The notes below the pieces were generated by a model. That model was not told the DNA's origin. It saw only the letters and a program-made list of their open reading frames with translations, and made no database searches. From Clostridiales bacterium (GTDB lineage: Bacteria > Bacillota > Clostridia > Oscillospirales > JAAYXM01), in the NCBI GenBank assembly GCA_012515925.1, contig JAAYXM010000068.1, positions 1 to 7,424 of the forward strand: DNA of 7,424 nt, read 5' to 3'. Below, piece after piece: positions 6,230 to 7,424 of the stretch (positions within the stretch are counted from its first letter, which is position 1; every line of letters begins with the position of its first letter). The position numbers were made by a program, and so were the translations under genes.

Positions 6230-6247
6230 GAATGAAGTGATTATTTA

Positions 6248-7018
6248 ATGTTAAACGGTTTTAATATAGGCAATATATTCATACCTTATTACGGATTCAT
6301 GATGGTCCTGGCGATATTATCGGCAGGCGCCCTCGGTTTTATATTAACAAAAAGATTCGGAATACTTTTTGAGGACTTCATAATCCTTTATGCCTATACA
6401 GGTGGCTTTGCCCTGCTCGGGGCAAAAGCTTTATACCTGATTGTTTCAGCCGGCGAGATTGACTGGTCAAGGTTTTTCGAGCCCGTCTATTTCAATATTT
6501 ATATGTCAGGCGGATTTGTGTTTTTCGGCGGCTTAATAGGCGGCATAATAGCTTTACCCGTAGTCAGAAAGGCACACAAAATTGACGCGTACGGCATTAT
6601 TAAAGCCGTGGTGCCGTGTATCCCGCTGGCACATGCTTTGGGACGTATCGGGTGTCACCTGACAGGCTGCTGTTACGGCGCCGGATATGACGGAATATTC
6701 CATATAGTATACCATAATAATCTTTTCGCGCCCAATGACACGGCGCTGTTTCCGGTTCAACTGGCCGAGGCGGGCTTCAACCTTATATTGGCGGCCGTAT
6801 TGCTTATATATTTACTTAAAAAAGGGCCTGTTATAAATACAATATATATTTATGTTTTAAGCTATTCGGCCGCAAGATTTATACTGGAATTTTTCCGGGG
6901 AGACGCAAGCGAAAGAGGGTTTCTCTTCAACCTGTCAACCTCGCAGATTATAAGTATTATTTTAATTATCGGGACCCTCGCGTATATGAATTATAAAAAA
7001 CAAGCGCGGGCATCGTGA
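6248..7018 (+). CDS. Prolipoprotein diacylglyceryl transferase (Lgt) family membrane protein
   Basis: A 256-residue protein with about seven hydrophobic segments, the Lgt length and topology. Family landmarks: PYYGFMM at 13-19, GGFVFFGGLIGG at 88-99, ALGRIGCHLTGCCYG at 130-144, FPVQLAEAG at 168-176, and RFILEFFRGD at 210-219. Lgt moves diacylglycerol from phosphatidylglycerol to the lipobox Cys of prolipoproteins at the cytoplasmic membrane. Compared with E. coli Lgt as remembered, the essential His of the SFHGGLIG motif is F93 here, and the Asn and Glu of GRIGNFINGE are C136 and C141; R133, E174, R210 and E214 are kept. This GCCYG variant is a recognisable subgroup in anaerobes and may not be the housekeeping enzyme, so no lgt symbol is given. 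The ribosome binding site is weak (GAAGTGA, seven bases before ATG). Confidence 0.85.
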   Translation: MLNGFNIGNIFIPYYGFMMVLAILSAGALGFILTKRFGILFEDFIILYAYTGGFALLGAKALYLIVSAGEIDWSRFFEPVYFNIYMSGGFVFFGGLIGGIIALPVVRKAHKIDAYGIIKAVVPCIPLAHALGRIGCHLTGCCYGAGYDGIFHIVYHNNLFAPNDTALFPVQLAEAGFNLILAAVLLIYLLKKGPVINTIYIYVLSYSAARFILEFFRGDASERGFLFNLSTSQIISIILIIGTLAYMNYKKQARAS

Positions 7019-7264
7019 CATCGCAGACAACACCTGTCCTTTAACCGCGGGAATGTTTATAAATATCGTGCGCATGCTTCGGTGGAACGCGGCGCAGACG
7101 ATACGCCTTACTGGAGGACGCTTAAAAAAGACGGAGAATTGAACGAAAAGTATCCGGAGGGAATCGACGGGCAGAAGTTTCGCCTCGAAATGGAAGGGCA
7201 CACGGTCATTCAAAAGGGTAAAAGGTACTTCGTCAAGGATTTTAAAAATAATTTTTCGGATTGA
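6990..7264 (+). pseudogene. Frameshifted C-terminal remnant of an MGMT-family (alkyltransferase-like) protein
   Basis: Two frames join into one recognisable sequence. Frame A, open only from 6990, reads DIADNTCPLTAGMFINI (7017-7067). Frame B, from about 7070, reads AHASVERGADDTPYWRTLK (7070-7126) and continues with GELNEKYPEGIDGQK, then EGHTVIQKGKRYFVKDF to the stop at 7264. This order (TCPLT-GIF, then A-HA-E, then TPYWRTLK, then KYPGGIE-QK, then EGHTV-QKGK) is that of small proteins annotated as MGMT family, related to O6-alkylguanine-DNA alkyltransferase. One base is missing near 7069, and the N-terminal part, perhaps 40 residues, is absent because frame A has a stop at 6987-6989 inside the lgt-like gene. 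A GTG at 7082 could give 60 residues but has no good ribosome binding site. Family recognition is from memory. Confidence 0.68.
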
Positions 7265-7280
7265 AATAACGGGTTAATGA

Positions 7281-7318
7281 AAAAAGCCCGGTAAACCATT
7301 AGGTTTGCCGGACTTTTT
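7281..7318. terminator. Strong bidirectional intrinsic terminator
   Basis: AAAAAGCCCGGTAAACC (7281-7297) pairs with GGTTTGCCGGACTTTTT (7302-7318) around an ATTA loop; the 17-position stem has one C-A mismatch and one T-G wobble. The A-run and T-run at the base supply U-tracts for both directions. It can end transcripts from the lgt-like gene side and from the convergent tRNA gene, which ends five bases away. Confidence 0.88.
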
Positions 7319-7322
7319 ATTG

Positions 7323-7398
<76 letters not shown>

Positions 7399-7411
7399 AG
7401 ACGCGCTATTT

Positions 7412-7417
7412 ATTATA
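7412..7417 (-). promoter_or_regulatory. -10 box of the tRNA-Ala gene
   Basis: A perfect TATAAT on the minus strand (7417-7412) lies 13 bases before the first tRNA base at 7398, giving a start near 7405 and a short leader. The matching -35 box would lie past the window end at 7424. Confidence 0.7.
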
Positions 7418-7424
7418 GCTTTTA

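Noticed and set aside
6170..6247. Promoter for the lgt-like gene
   Set aside because: TA-rich hexamers such as TAATAC near 6190 occur, but none has a fitting -35 box at the right distance, so no promoter is called.

Overview
The window looks like chromosomal DNA of a Gram-positive-type bacterium, probably a member of the Bacillota (Clostridia-like). This rests on purine-rich Shine-Dalgarno sequences in front of most starts, on TTGACA/TATAAT-type promoters, on intrinsic hairpin/T-tract terminators, and on overall gene style. It does not look like Bacteroidota, whose promoters and ribosome binding sites differ. No taxonomic marker gene is present, so this placement is inference.

Layout: (1) 23-2300, plus strand: a LemA-family protein followed by a DUF2207-type secreted/membrane protein with a Gly-rich tail, a common partnership of unknown function. 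(2) 2351-2608, plus: a short remnant that looks like the end of a beta-helix repeat surface protein. (3) 2721-3455, plus: a DUF5131 (phage Gp37/Gp68) three-Cys protein with its own promoter, ending at a bidirectional terminator. (4) 5515-3546, minus: a two-gene operon of a serine-palmitoyltransferase-like alpha-oxoamine synthase and a short-chain dehydrogenase overlapping by ATGA. It has a strong promoter with a palindrome across its -10 box. (5) 5628-5814: a divergent control region with several hairpins and, before the next gene, two tandem palindromes. (6) 5815-6109, plus: a small DUF4190-like membrane protein with its own terminator. (7) 6248-7018, plus: an Lgt-family membrane protein with altered signature residues. 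(8) 6990-7264, plus: a decayed, frameshifted C-terminal remnant of an MGMT-family protein, then a strong bidirectional terminator. (9) 7398-7323, minus: tRNA-Ala(GGC) with encoded CCA and a TATAAT box just upstream.

The most notable unit is the minus-strand operon. The two enzymes are those expected for the first two steps of long-chain-base (sphingoid) synthesis: condensation of an amino acid with an acyl-CoA or acyl-ACP, then reduction of the 3-keto group. Sphingolipid synthesis is known mainly from Bacteroidota and some Proteobacteria, so this pair in a Gram-positive-style context deserves a chemical test. No ceramide synthase or dedicated acyl carrier protein is visible here. The rest is a mosaic of small independent transcription units with two gene remnants, which suggests a locus that has been rearranged.
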